DNA from: Ustilago trichophora
Taxonomy: Eukaryota > Basidiomycota > Ustilaginomycetes > Ustilaginales > Ustilaginaceae
Length of the DNA: 64,000 nt
Assembly: GCA_900323505.1 (NCBI GenBank)
Contig: OOIN01000007.1
Span: 372,001 to 436,000 of the forward strand
Direction of reading: 5' to 3'
Under the pieces are notes generated by a model, which saw nothing but the letters and a program-made list of their open reading frames with translations, had not been told where the DNA came from and did not search any database. Of the stretch, positions 1 to 10,521 are shown in pieces. Each line of letters opens with the position of its first letter. Within the stretch, counting starts at the first letter, position 1. A program made the translations under genes and the position numbers.

Positions 1-1
1 G

Positions 2-391
2 GAGGTTGAAATCGAGGTATTGGAGCTGATGCGCTCTGCTATTGCCGCTCGAGAGCGTGCGCCTAGATCCTCTAAACCCGGAGCTGAAGAGTTGCCTCTG
101 ATTGCTTACCTGAACACGACGGCACAAGCCGGATTGACGGGAGGCAGTGCATCCCATCCCTTGATCAACATTACAACGCTTCTGATGCTCGAATCTTTAC
201 ACAGATGCTTTACGCTTTATTTGTGGTTGAGCTTCCGATTCCCCTTAGCGTTCTGCTATAGAGCAGAGGTGGATCAGAGGAAGAAAGAAGCTGAAGAAGC
301 GATCGACTTTGTTCTGCAAGGAATCAGATTTGGTAGGGCCAAGAGGTTGCAAGCTTTAGGCAGGGTGGAGGGTCGCAAGGGTCGACCGTAA
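2..391 (+). CDS. 3' end of an unidentified protein gene (cut by window edge)
   Basis: The frame is open from the first bases of the window to a TAA at 389-391, so this is probably the C-terminal 130 residues of a gene that starts to the left. The first and last thirds look protein-like (charged, helix-forming; the end has an acidic/basic segment with EVDQRKKEAEEAIDF), while the middle third is Leu/Phe/Tyr-rich and less convincing. An in-frame intron from about 148 (GT) to about 251 (AG) would remove that middle part and keep the frame, but the donor GTGCAT is poor. I do not recognise a family. No complete domain can be assigned. Confidence 0.4.
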   Translation, partial: EVEIEVLELMRSAIAARERAPRSSKPGAEELPLIAYLNTTAQAGLTGGSASHPLINITTLLMLESLHRCFTLYLWLSFRFPLAFCYRAEVDQRKKEAEEAIDFVLQGIRFGRAKRLQALGRVEGRKGRP

Positions 392-888
392 GGTGGATCC
401 AAGAGGTTAATCTCAGAAACGGTCTATCGAAAAACGAGAGAGACATTCTCACTACTCTCCTGTGCTTTACGCTATGGAAATTGGATCATTGCAGCACAGC
501 CGCATCTGAAATAAGCATGATCACACCATTTTTTTCCTGTCCGAGGGAAATCGACGCATTGCACTGCCTTATGCAATGCAAAAGGTGACTGACTACATTG
601 GTGTGTGACAGCTACTTAGGGATGAATGTATTCTATTATGGAGGTGTCGGAAAGATCCATAGGCTCCCCCACCCACATTGATCAAAAAAGTTGGCCGTAG
701 AAGTGCCCTATCGTTTTCGATGGATGTGGGGGAGATAGAGAGAGAGAGAAAGAGAGGTGTTTCCGAAACAAAACGGAAGCTTTCGGAACCTCTTTGGGCG
801 TGATACATTGAAAAGCTGTGCCAAGCAACGCATCCAGCATGATAAAGAAAAGTGACATATATCTCAACCGTCAACTGTGCATATGATC

Positions 889-893
<5 letters not shown>

Positions 894-956
<63 letters not shown>
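894..956 (+). repeat. A63 homopolymer
   Basis: An uninterrupted run of 63 A residues follows the sequence TCATATT. It is either an extreme mononucleotide microsatellite or the poly(A) tail of a decayed retrocopy; no coding remnant was recognised directly upstream and no clear target-site duplication flanks it. Confidence 0.9.
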
Positions 957-958
<2 letters not shown>

Positions 959-1883
959 AGAACCTTGGCGATTCGCCGATGCATGTAGGGTAGAACACGC
1001 GAGTGCTTTCCATGTGGACTTGACTTTGGTCCAACTCAGCATGTAAGGTGTATAGTTGTAGTGGTTGTGGTTGTCATCGTACGATAAGTGACAGAGTACA
1101 GTACTGTACAGTTATTGACTGTGTTGTTGTACAGTACTTTTTTTTTTTCGTGTGGCGGTGGGGTTTGGTGGATCGGGCAATTTTTAGTCTCTTCTTGGCA
1201 CGCCACGTTCTCGCTTGTTTTTCGGCGACTTTTTTACAATATTTATTGATTTTTCTAAATACTGTACATCAAAGGCTATTTTTAGGGAAATTCATCCCCC
1301 CACATTCCAGTCCAAGACGCAGTTCGCTTTGCTTGGCAACACCACCACCACCACCACCAATGACTCAAAGCTTAAAATTTCATATCGTTTGTCGGCACAT
1401 TTAAAGCTGTTGGCCGATTCCGTTGTCTCCTGCAATCAATATTCTCCGTGATACCCCCCGACCCCGTTAGCTTACTTTGCTTACACTACAACCGTCGTAA
1501 TACTAAGTCAACTTATTGTACTCTACTTCTGAAGTGAAAAACTCATATGGTGTAGAGAGAGTCGCGTTACTGTTGGATGAGTAAAGGTGGGTATGGAAGG
1601 TGGGCTGCTTCTCTTGGACGGTCTTGGCACATTCCAGAAAATGCTCTGGTCGTAGTGGGTTGTTGATGTTTAGAACATTGTTGAGGAGAGGTGTTAGTGT
1701 GTCTACCTCCATGGAACACGTAGGTAGAGAATCCGCAAGCTCAGCATATGGAGTTGGCGGTATACAGTACTCTTTCAACACCATCCGGAGTGTACTGTAC
1801 AGAATCCAACGGAGAGATTTCCTAAACAACAATTTGGAGCTCCGCAAAGTAGAGAAAAAACGGACCGACGGAATCAAGCAGAT

Positions 1884-1907
1884 CCCCCCCCCCCCCCCCC
1901 CCCCCCC
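1884..1907 (+). repeat. C24 homopolymer
   Basis: An uninterrupted run of 24 C residues in the left spacer. Exact length is likely to be unreliable in any assembly. Confidence 0.9.
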
Positions 1908-2884
1908 AAAGGTAGCGGAGCACAGACAACGGAGCGATTCTCTCACTATCTCGACGGAGCCATGAAATTCACCGGTGTTGCGTCAAGGTTTGCGGAGCTT
2001 TCTCATCATCATCAATATCGGCATGGTCAAAAGAGTGAAACAGTCAAGATGGAAGGGAGGAGGAAGTGGGATGCTTGGCATGAATGCTGGATGCGCAATC
2101 GTTTTTTTTTTTTTTTTGACATGGGCATGGCATGACATGACATGACATCTGACAGACACGTTGAGATCGTAGCAGTCATTTTTGCATGAATTCTGCCAAT
2201 TTTGATACAATTTTTCGTGCTACCCGTTCCGTTGTACACTGTAAAGTTCGGAAAGATCCATCCTCTTTTTTTTTTTTTTTCCTTACCCCATCTACTCTCA
2301 CTCACCCTTTACGCCCAAAGCAGCTTCTTCTAACTGCACACTTAGCTCGTAAAGGTTTCAACGGTTGTAAAACCTCAGATCATAAACGCTGTTGCACAGC
2401 CTACGGTCGCTTCTCGGTCTCGCTTAAAGTGTAGCATTGTTTCTCATCGCATTTAATACTGTACTCTTGTGTGGGGTGGGCGAAAGTAGAATAAAGTTCT
2501 TGGCATTCCAACCCTGACTTTTGGATGATGGTTTGCTTTGCTCATTCACCTGTTCTTATCTCTCTCTTTCTTCTTTCGCTTCCATCTCGCTTCGACTTAT
2601 TTCCTTATCTTTTTTGAAAACAAAAGAAACCGGGGTTTCACGTCATCTCAGCAAAGTGTTTATTCTCCGCGCTGTTGAAAAGTGCTAACCGAAGCTCCTT
2701 CACCCAACCGCCTCTCTCTTGGCTCCGAACCACTACGTCTTGGCATCCTCATCTCATCTCATCGCAACCATCACTGAACAATCCTATGTAACAATGACAA
2801 CCACGTTCAGCCCGCATACATTAGCTCAAATCGATGCATTTTAATCTAGAAGAGTGAGAACCGCGTTTCACCTTACGCCTTTCA

Positions 2885-2888
<4 letters not shown>

Positions 2889-2926
<38 letters not shown>
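2889..2926 (+). repeat. (GA)19 microsatellite
   Basis: A perfect GA dinucleotide tract in the spacer, about 870 bp upstream of the LrgA-LrgB start codon. Confidence 0.9.
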
Positions 2927-2931
<5 letters not shown>

Positions 2932-3800
2932 GAATAGAATAGTGTGTGAAATTCACCGATTCAAGAATACAATTGACTACCGCCAAGACATTGCTTGCCT
3001 GTTCTGCTTCTGTGAGGCTGTCTTCTTGCTCCGATTGTGTGCGCTTATGCATGTGCAGATGTGCTGACCAAAAGAGAGATTGCAAAAGAGCAATAGCATG
3101 GTATGGAATCATGGCAAAGCTTTTCCTGCAGCTTGGAATCGCAGCAATGCCAAGAGAATTCCTTGCCCAAGTCGAGTCGACGGACAGGATCGGCACATCT
3201 TGACAAGCGCCATAGTGCTCACGCGCGAAAAACGGGGTCGGCATTTGGTAACTACATCGACTTGCAAGCATTCCACTGCTCGCCATGCATTGACATACGA
3301 TACCAATGTCAACTTTTTTGTGAGATGAGAGGCGGAGAGACGTCCGGACCCACGGATTGGAATTGATGCAGTTGATTCAATTTGATGCCTCCCGTGCACG
3401 GATCCCTTGTTCAGTATTCGTTGGCGTGGTGGGAATGGTTGCTTGCTCTCCTCAAGTGCCTTGGTAGTGCAGGAATCGAAGTATCCAGGAAAAAGGTATC
3501 TGCGTTGATATACATATATGCTTGATTGCGGATCCAATTTCGAGGCCCGACCCGCAGGTTCAAAGTCACATACACACACACTCGCACACACACAACACCT
3601 CCCTCTCTTTCAGCAGCTGTCACAACACCGCCCCTCCCCATCCCTTATCAGCAGTCTTGTTTTTCTTCAGATTCTTTGAACGACGACCCGTATCAGTTAG
3701 GTTGAGTGCAAAGCAGCATACATATATCATCAAACCCCCCCTTCCAGAGGGAAGACAAGAAGTTCTGCTGGCCAGTCTTTCATCACAATCATCATCACTT

Positions 3801-5308
3801 ATGATCTCCAAGATGCCCTCCTCGACAACCAGCTCTTCATCTTCCGCATTATCACAGAATAATACACCAACACTCCTCGTCACTTCCCCAACAGACGTTA
3901 TATACTCTTCCACCAACAGCTCTCAAAAGAAATCAATACCCCCCTCCACTATCGCAGATCCCGCATCAACCTCCACCAGCCGCACCGCTTCTGGAAGCCA
4001 AGATGCTATCCAACACTCGAATCCAACCATCATCATCCCCTCCAACATCTCCACCTCCAATACCTTGTCAGATTTCCCACTACCATCTAACACCAACAAT
4101 GAATGCGAAGCATGTACACAAGATCGTCCTTACATCTCGCACATTCGTAAACCCTCTCACATCTTGCTCGCCCTTCGTCTTTTGCTAACCGATCCACATC
4201 GCCGTCAAGACCTCTTTACAAATTGGATCCACGTTCCCCTCGGAATTACCGCTCTGCTCGTGCTAGTATGGGCGATAAAGCAAGCCATGGATAGGGCTCC
4301 CTTCCGATTCCCCAGTCCAGTCATTGCAATGGTGCTACTATTCGCACTATTGCTCCTGCTCGATTGGGTCTCCACCACCAACTTTGTTCAGAGTCGTTTC
4401 TCCCGTACTTCACAAGAACAGCAAGAACAAGAGCAAAGAGTAGAGGAGAAAGACGGGAAGAAATTTTTACTCCAACCAATGTTGACCCTTTTGGAAGCAC
4501 CATGTGATTTTTGTCTTCGTTACATGTCGGTCATGTTTACGCCGAGTTTTATTCTTATCCCTGCTCGAGAAATTATCAACGGTCGAGAGATTGGGTTGAT
4601 TACGGGCTGGTTTGCCGCTTCGCAACTGTTGGCGCTTATCTTTCCCGTCTTATTGCACAAGGCAATCCGATCTGCTGTTGGTGCGGCCAAAACGTATTTA
4701 GGACAGCGTAGCTTGAAGAGGGAAGAGAAATCGAAAAAGGCGATAGAGCAAAGGAGGGCAAGTGTAGCTACACTTGTAGCGGTCATGTCGACGATCAACC
4801 CGCCTTTGTCGGGAGAAAAGGTGCTAAAGGGAGACGACAAGTTCGGAAGTGTCGCTACAGGCTTGTCGGGGATGACTGCGATTGCTACTGCTCCGCTGAC
4901 GGTGAATGCTACGATAGCACCACCAGTGGCGGCAGTTGGGGCAAGATATGAAAGGCGACAAGATGCACAGAGACAACTGGAGCATGTACAGCTCGAGACG
5001 GCTCGTCAACAAGGCGACCCTTACGCAACGGCTCACACTCCTTTACCGGAACATCATCATCACTACCCCACCAATTCGCCCCGTTCTCCCGGATCTGGTG
5101 TCATGCATCATAACCACCGATTGCATCATCAGAATTCGTACTTTGGTCGAGGACGAACTGCACAAGTCGAAGAAGGAAAGCAAACCGAAAGTGGCGTCGG
5201 GAGGAGTCGATCTTTGGCCCGTTCCTGGATTCATTCTTCTGCCAGGTTGCGAGATCGTGCGGCCAGTTCTCTTTCGCCTTCTCGAGCCGGCCGACCTAGA
5301 TCAGGAGG

Positions 5309-5339
<31 letters not shown>

Positions 5340-6920
5340 ACAGAACAAGGTTCAGCAAGTGTAGATGGAGGCTTCCAAAAGAGTAGATCCAAATTCGGCG
5401 CTATACCATCAAACGGTGGCAGCCGTTTGAAACATCTCGCTTTGCCACCTTCAAGAAGACCCCAAAGCGCAGGTTCACATCCAAGTAGAGGTGATAGTAC
5501 CGAAGCGGTTAATGGCCTATCGCCCACTTTCGACGAGTACATTTTCCAGAAGAGGGAAGAGTTGATTCTCTCTCGTAGAGGGTCGAAAAATGGCTTTGGG
5601 GAAGATGGGGTGGAACCGAGGCAGATGGATGAGGGGGAGACGTTGGTTATGCCCACTCTTGTACCGCCTTCACCGACGAGAGGGTCGCAAGAGAAGGGAA
5701 AGGGAGAGAGTGGATATGAGATCGATGTTGCTCCGACAAAGGGCGATGTTGTTGACGAAAAGGGTGTGAGGAGGCCGAGCAAAGCGGATAGCGAGATGAC
5801 TATGAGCCAAGATGTCGAAGTTCAACATTCCTCTACGGGTGTCGATGTCGACGTGGAGAAATGCACCATCAAAGATTCGGGCAATCTATCCGCTTCTCAT
5901 CCTCCAGCCGAACCAAAAGACGAGGAGAAAGAAGAGGAGGAACTCGATGCAATCGACCGACTAGTAAAGCATCTCTGGAACGCTATCCCTTGGTTCATCT
6001 TTACTCTTGTCTTCATCGCCGGTCTACCCCTTTTCTACCTGATCAACATCTCTCTGCCCCTCTTCCTCGGCGTCAACATTCTGACCTTCCTCTGCAGTAT
6101 CACCCTCGTCCCACCACCCATTCGACGCTACGCCCATCCCATCCTCACCACCTCTCTTTCCACCATCCTCATCCTTTGGGCTTTGGGAGCTATCAGAGGG
6201 TGGGGATTGAAGAGGACCCTATCGTCTTATTCGGTAAATGCAAAGTATACCGTTCTCTGGTCCCTTTCTGGCTATACAGGTCCGGTGATCGGTGCTGGTG
6301 ATGTGTTGTTCTCGACACTGGATGCTGGAATTGTTTCTCTGGCGATTCCAATGTATCGTTATAGATGGGATCTTTGGTTGCACTTGACCGATATGCTAGT
6401 GGTACTCTTCCCTTGCTCCTTACTTAGCCTTTTCGTCTGGCCAACCGTAGCGGCCAACATCGGTATTGCCCCAGAGAGAGCGCTTGCATTCGCATCTCGC
6501 TTCATGTCAACCCCCTTGGCAATCGAACTATCGCTCACCATCGGAGCCGACGAATCCATAACCGTAGTCCTAGTCGTCATAACAGGTATCCTAATTAGCA
6601 TCTTTAAAGATCCTTTCTTCAAGCTTTTCAGACTGGATCCAAATCAAGATGGTCCTCCTACAACTTGTTCGATTCAAAACCAACAAGCAGAGGTTCAACA
6701 AAATGCACAAGATTACCTCACAATCGGAATCGCTATGGGAAGCACTGCTGGTGCTATCGGTGCTTCAAGCTTAATTGCAAAACCAAGATGCATGGCTATC
6801 GCCTCCTTGTCGTTTGTCCTGTTCGGTGCAATTTTGCTCATCTTTGCAGCTATCCCTCCAATCGTGGATACGCTAAGAAGACTAGCATTGGCTCCATTGG
6901 TGTTTACTCCTGCTTCTTGA
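3801..6920 (+). CDS. LrgA-LrgB fusion membrane protein (PLGG1/CidAB-like transporter)
   Basis: Predicted 1039-residue membrane protein. The N-terminal part (about residues 135-295) has four hydrophobic segments like LrgA/CidA, and the C-terminal part (about 728-1035) has the many helices of LrgB, including a segment PLAIELSLTIG and the glycine-rich GIAMGSTAGAIG near the end that match conserved LrgB positions. Plant PLGG1 of this family exports glycolate/glycerate from plastids; bacterial relatives act in murein hydrolase control or pyruvate uptake. The substrate here is unknown. Between the halves lies about 430 residues of low-complexity, Ser/Arg-rich sequence with a poly-Asn run encoded by AAC repeats near 5310-5340. 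The frame is open upstream to 3522, but that part is CA/CT-rich leader-like, so ATG 3801 is preferred. It converges with ERT1. Confidence 0.8.
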
Positions 6921-7545
6921 ACCAACTGTTTCACGCCGAAACTGCACATTGTTCTGTACTGCAATGCCAAAACTTGAATGCCCCCCTTTGTCAAGAGAGA
7001 GATAGAGATAACTTCTCCAGCTTTGCCTTGTCATATTCATGCCACCTGTTTCATGCCGAAACTGTACATTGTTCTGTACTGCAATGCCAAAACTTGAATG
7101 CCCCCACTTTGTCAAGAGAGATAGGGAGATTACTTCTCCAGCTTTGCTGCTTGCGATGGTGGTGCGCCCAAACTAGCCTTTTCACAAATCCGTTGAGGGA
7201 CGTATCAATTTTGGGGGGGGATGCGTACAGTATATCGGTGTATGTATTAAAGGAACGATGTGGATAAGATGATGATTAAGATTTACTAGAACAAAGTAGA
7301 GAAAAGAGGGAATACAGACGGAGCAAGGACAGAAGTGTATTGCGTGCTGTGCAGGATGGAGGATGCAGATATTAGAGGGGCAAGAAAGGGTGGTTTGTTG
7401 AGAGCGACGGCCTCGGGGGGGCAAGGCAAAGTGGGAAGGTGCACGATTGATTTTCTATGCAGTGTTGTGCGACGGAGGCCGGCCTCAGTCGCTCGCCATT
7501 AAAGTCGATTTGGCGATCCTGCTCGTCAGTGCACTGAGCTGGTCA
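6921..7545. other. Convergent 3' spacer with a duplicated 102-bp segment
   Basis: Lies between the stop codons of the LrgA-LrgB gene and ERT1, so it should contain both 3' UTRs. The left part is an imperfect direct repeat (see separate entry). Nothing protein-like was seen. Confidence 0.6.
6926..7147 (+). repeat. Direct repeat of about 102 bp, spacing 120 bp
   Basis: Bases 6926-7027 and 7046-7147 are near-identical copies offset by 120 bp, both beginning CTGTTTCA and ending TTCTCCAGCTTTGC, with a handful of substitutions and small indels. The copies begin six bases after the LrgA-LrgB stop codon, so they probably sit in its 3' UTR. Confidence 0.9.
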
Positions 7546-10026
7546 TCAATCGTCATCTGGAATAGGAACCATAGTGGCAATAACCATGAACGGCAATCCA
7601 TGCTTACTGATCTTTGCCTCAAATGTAACAATCATCTCCCTCCTTACCACGGCGGGACTTCCATCCTCACACAGTCCATCTCCAATCGTCTCGCCCGTCC
7701 TTGGATCAAAGCCAGGTTTGTTGAAGAGCAACAAGTTCCTATCGACCTCCATCATGACTTTCTGCGAAGGAGGCATGTCGAGTTTTCCTCCTGCCTCTTT
7801 TGCCCATTTCCCCCACATATTTACGCAATCTCTCTCGGTGACCAGCTGATAGTGACAGATCTGACCGCCTTCAAAGATGGATTTGGGCAACTGGAACAGC
7901 TTGGCGGCGTGGGAATTGACGGCGTAGAGCTCGCCCGTTCGACGGCCGACGAGCATGGGGGAGGGGACAGCTTCGAGAACGTTGGCTTGGTAGAATGCGA
8001 GGAGCTTGTAAAAGTTGTCTTCGACACTGATCAGTTCTGATTCGGGTAAGCTGCGGGAAAGGGCCATCAGCTTGGGTCGGAAGACCGAGAGACTGCGATC
8101 GACTTCCTCGCAACTGGCGCGCGAGAAACGGGTATGCATCCATCGAGCCAACTTGGCATAACCATAGGTGTACGAATAGCTAGGAGGTCCACCGCGCAGT
8201 GCAGAGGTGGTGGCCATTTCTTCTTGCAAGAGATGCTTGGGGCGTGGAGGCAGCTTGAATCCAGCTTCGTCGACCTCACACTGGCTCGAGGAGCTGAGGG
8301 ATTGGGACCTTTTGAAGCGTTCGTTGCGATCAGCGCGATTGGGAGAGCCAGGTAGATCGGCAGAAGCAGGTCGCAAGATCGATTGACCCAGTGGCAAGCT
8401 GGCCATAGCAGGAGTCATGAGGAGAGATGTCGGGATCTCACCAAAGATATCGTTGAGATCGCCAGCGGCAGGCCCTGCTTCGAGCATCTGCTTCATCTTG
8501 TGCTGCGTCGAGAGATCCATAGATCGATTCCAGGCTTCTTCTTGCTCCTTCTCCGATACTCCAGGCGACAATTCGCGCCGTGATCGACGTCGGACCAGCT
8601 CAACGTTTTCTGGCCCGAGCAACAGGGAAATGGGCATGCAAGGTTTGTAGTCAGGATCTCGTGCTGTTGCTCCGGGCATTTCGTGCAGGTCAAAGGCAAG
8701 TCCGCGACTGCTGGCCAGGGAACCTGTCTCGGAAGCAGGTCCGAAACGATGACGGAAAGACGATGCAGCGGAAGAAGCTAGGCTCTCTGCATCAGATCCC
8801 GACTCAGTCTCTTGAGCTGTATCAGCATTGATGCGAGTCTCGTCGTCCCTACGGCGTTTTGCACGGGCCTGATCGCGTGCTTCCTCAAACTTGGTCTTGG
8901 AGGTGGAAGAAGCAGAAGAAGAAGCGGTGCCTGCCGAACCGACAGGCTCGGCATCTCTGCAGAGATGCGAGATCCCACGCTTGACGCAACGCTTGCAAGG
9001 TCTGGCCTCCTCGCACGGCATGTGGCTGCGCTTGCAAAAGATACAGGCCTTTTTGACCTTTTTACGAGACTCTTTTCGTTGAGGTGCGTTGGCAGCGTTT
9101 TCGCTGGTGTCAAGGTTGTCGGTTCGATCAGCGTCGTTGTCATCGTCAGCAGCCCCGACGTTGGATGGTTTGGAGGGATCAGCTCCGTCCTGCTCGAGCA
9201 TGTATTTGAACTGCTTTTTGCGCTTCCGCGATGCTGGGGTTGATCGAACTGGGGTCGATGTTGGAGCTGCATGATTTGAAGAGGAGGAAGCCGAAGGGTG
9301 AGTAGAGGTGTAGGAGTTGCTGTGATGCATGTCTGGCCTGTGTAGTCTGTCATGATGCAACGAGGAGGCGGGTCCGGATGCATACCGCGCGTGGTCTGGA
9401 TAGGCATCTCGAGTGTTGATATCGTTGGAGGGAGAGATGCGGCCAGCGGGCCTGGGATAGTCGCGAGGAGATGGGAGGTCCGGCCTGCCATGACTCCTGG
9501 AGCGATCATCAGCACGAGCATCGCGAGAAGCGTATGCAGATTCATCAGGATGTGGCTGAGCCTGGTAAGCGTGCGGGTGGTGCTGACGCGAGTGGGGATG
9601 ATCATGATAGTGTGGCGGCGGCGGCGGCTGCTGCTGGTGGGGCTGAGGGTGATGATGATGTTGACTCTCTGGCGAGGTCGAGTATCGAGAGTTGTAGGGA
9701 TGTGGAGCGAGATGGCGCGGGGGTCGCTCCTCGTAATACTGTGGGCGGTTGCGGGGATCGCTGTTGCCCTCATGACTATCATAGGAGGGATCTGGATGAG
9801 AGCGAGGATGCGGGAGCTGTGCGTGTTCTGAGGGAAATCGATCCGAATTGTTGGGACGCTGTGCTGATCTTGGTAACGACTGAGCGTGTGATGTAGAGGG
9901 ATTGTTGCTATACTGACGAGAGTTGGCGTAGTCGTAGTTGGGAACCGTGTGACCTTGAGGAAGACCCGAAGGCTGCACGGAGCGCATACGACGATCGTTG
10001 GGCGAAGAGTGGTGCGTCTCCCTCAT
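7546..10026 (-). CDS. ERT1: ERT1/AcuK-type Zn2Cys6 transcription activator of gluconeogenesis
   Basis: An 826-residue nuclear regulator. Cys328, 331, 338, 344, 347 and 356 form a CX2CX6CX5CX2CX8C zinc cluster preceded by a basic KKVKK stretch; the cluster context (FCKRSHMPCEE and KRCVKRGISHLC) is that of the ERT1/AcuK/Rds2 group, which activates gluconeogenic genes on non-fermentable carbon. The C-terminal 190 residues contain the PAS-like domain typical of this group, ending in a hydrophobic VIATMVPIPDDD tail. The first 320 residues are disordered, rich in His, Pro, Gln and Ser (HHHHPQPHQQQPPPP). The frame is uninterrupted, and no better ATG is seen downstream before the zinc cluster. Regulation: a long CT-rich tract on the coding strand lies about 440 bp upstream. 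Confidence 0.9.
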   Translation of the reverse strand: MRETHHSSPNDRRMRSVQPSGLPQGHTVPNYDYANSRQYSNNPSTSHAQSLPRSAQRPNNSDRFPSEHAQLPHPRSHPDPSYDSHEGNSDPRNRPQYYEERPPRHLAPHPYNSRYSTSPESQHHHHPQPHQQQPPPPPHYHDHPHSRQHHPHAYQAQPHPDESAYASRDARADDRSRSHGRPDLPSPRDYPRPAGRISPSNDINTRDAYPDHARYASGPASSLHHDRLHRPDMHHSNSYTSTHPSASSSSNHAAPTSTPVRSTPASRKRKKQFKYMLEQDGADPSKPSNVGAADDDNDADRTDNLDTSENAANAPQRKESRKKVKKACIFCKRSHMPCEEARPCKRCVKRGISHLCRDAEPVGSAGTASSSASSTSKTKFEEARDQARAKRRRDDETRINADTAQETESGSDAESLASSAASSFRHRFGPASETGSLASSRGLAFDLHEMPGATARDPDYKPCMPISLLLGPENVELVRRRSRRELSPGVSEKEQEEAWNRSMDLSTQHKMKQMLEAGPAAGDLNDIFGEIPTSLLMTPAMASLPLGQSILRPASADLPGSPNRADRNERFKRSQSLSSSSQCEVDEAGFKLPPRPKHLLQEEMATTSALRGGPPSYSYTYGYAKLARWMHTRFSRASCEEVDRSLSVFRPKLMALSRSLPESELISVEDNFYKLLAFYQANVLEAVPSPMLVGRRTGELYAVNSHAAKLFQLPKSIFEGGQICHYQLVTERDCVNMWGKWAKEAGGKLDMPPSQKVMMEVDRNLLLFNKPGFDPRTGETIGDGLCEDGSPAVVRREMIVTFEAKISKHGLPFMVIATMVPIPDDD

Positions 10027-10456
10027 GGCTGCTTGAAGAAGCTATACAGCGAGTTGTCGATGTGTGGATGGTAATCGGAGCGATGCGGGTGCATGCAAAC
10101 GAGAGATGGAGCGAGCGACTTTGAAGAGCTCTATGGAGACCGTCGACAATTGGCGTACGATGGTGAGTATCTAGAGGGAGCGAATGGACCGCCGGCTGGG
10201 GTATTGGAACATGAACGATGAGGACAAGTGTTGGAAGGCGTCTGATTGTGCGATTGGTGTTAGCAAGTCGAGAGGAAGAAGATGACGGGCCAAGTTGGGT
10301 GATGTGATGGAGAGTGGATATAGTAGATGAGGACAGAGCTCCAACGCTGGTGGAAAAGTTTGACGACGAGTCAGGGGATTGGCGCTTTTGTGGCTCTTGG
10401 TCGCATGCGATGCTGCAGACGAGGCGCCCGAGATGGCCGTTGGCGAGAGCAAGAGA

Positions 10457-10521
<65 letters not shown>

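Larger units (their letters stand above)
392..3800. other. Gene-free spacer rich in homopolymers and microsatellites
   Basis: No frame in this stretch has convincing protein character. It holds an A run, a C run, several T runs of about 15 (2102-2117, 2266-2280), a (GA)n tract, CATGA/CATGG microrepeats around 2119-2150, and several copies of the palindromic motif GTACAGTAC or TACTGTAC (1096-1109, 1129-1137, 1761-1770, 1791-1801). From about 3570 onward it is C/A- and CT-rich, as expected for the leader of the downstream LrgA-LrgB gene. Confidence 0.6.

Noticed and set aside
852..1046. Open frame containing a long poly-Lys run
   Set aside because: The Lys run is only the A63 homopolymer translated; the flanks have no protein character.
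2794..2844. 16-codon ORF (MTTTFSPHTLAQIDAF) after a CT-rich leader
   Set aside because: No donor site or downstream exon that would make it a first exon, and too short to judge alone.
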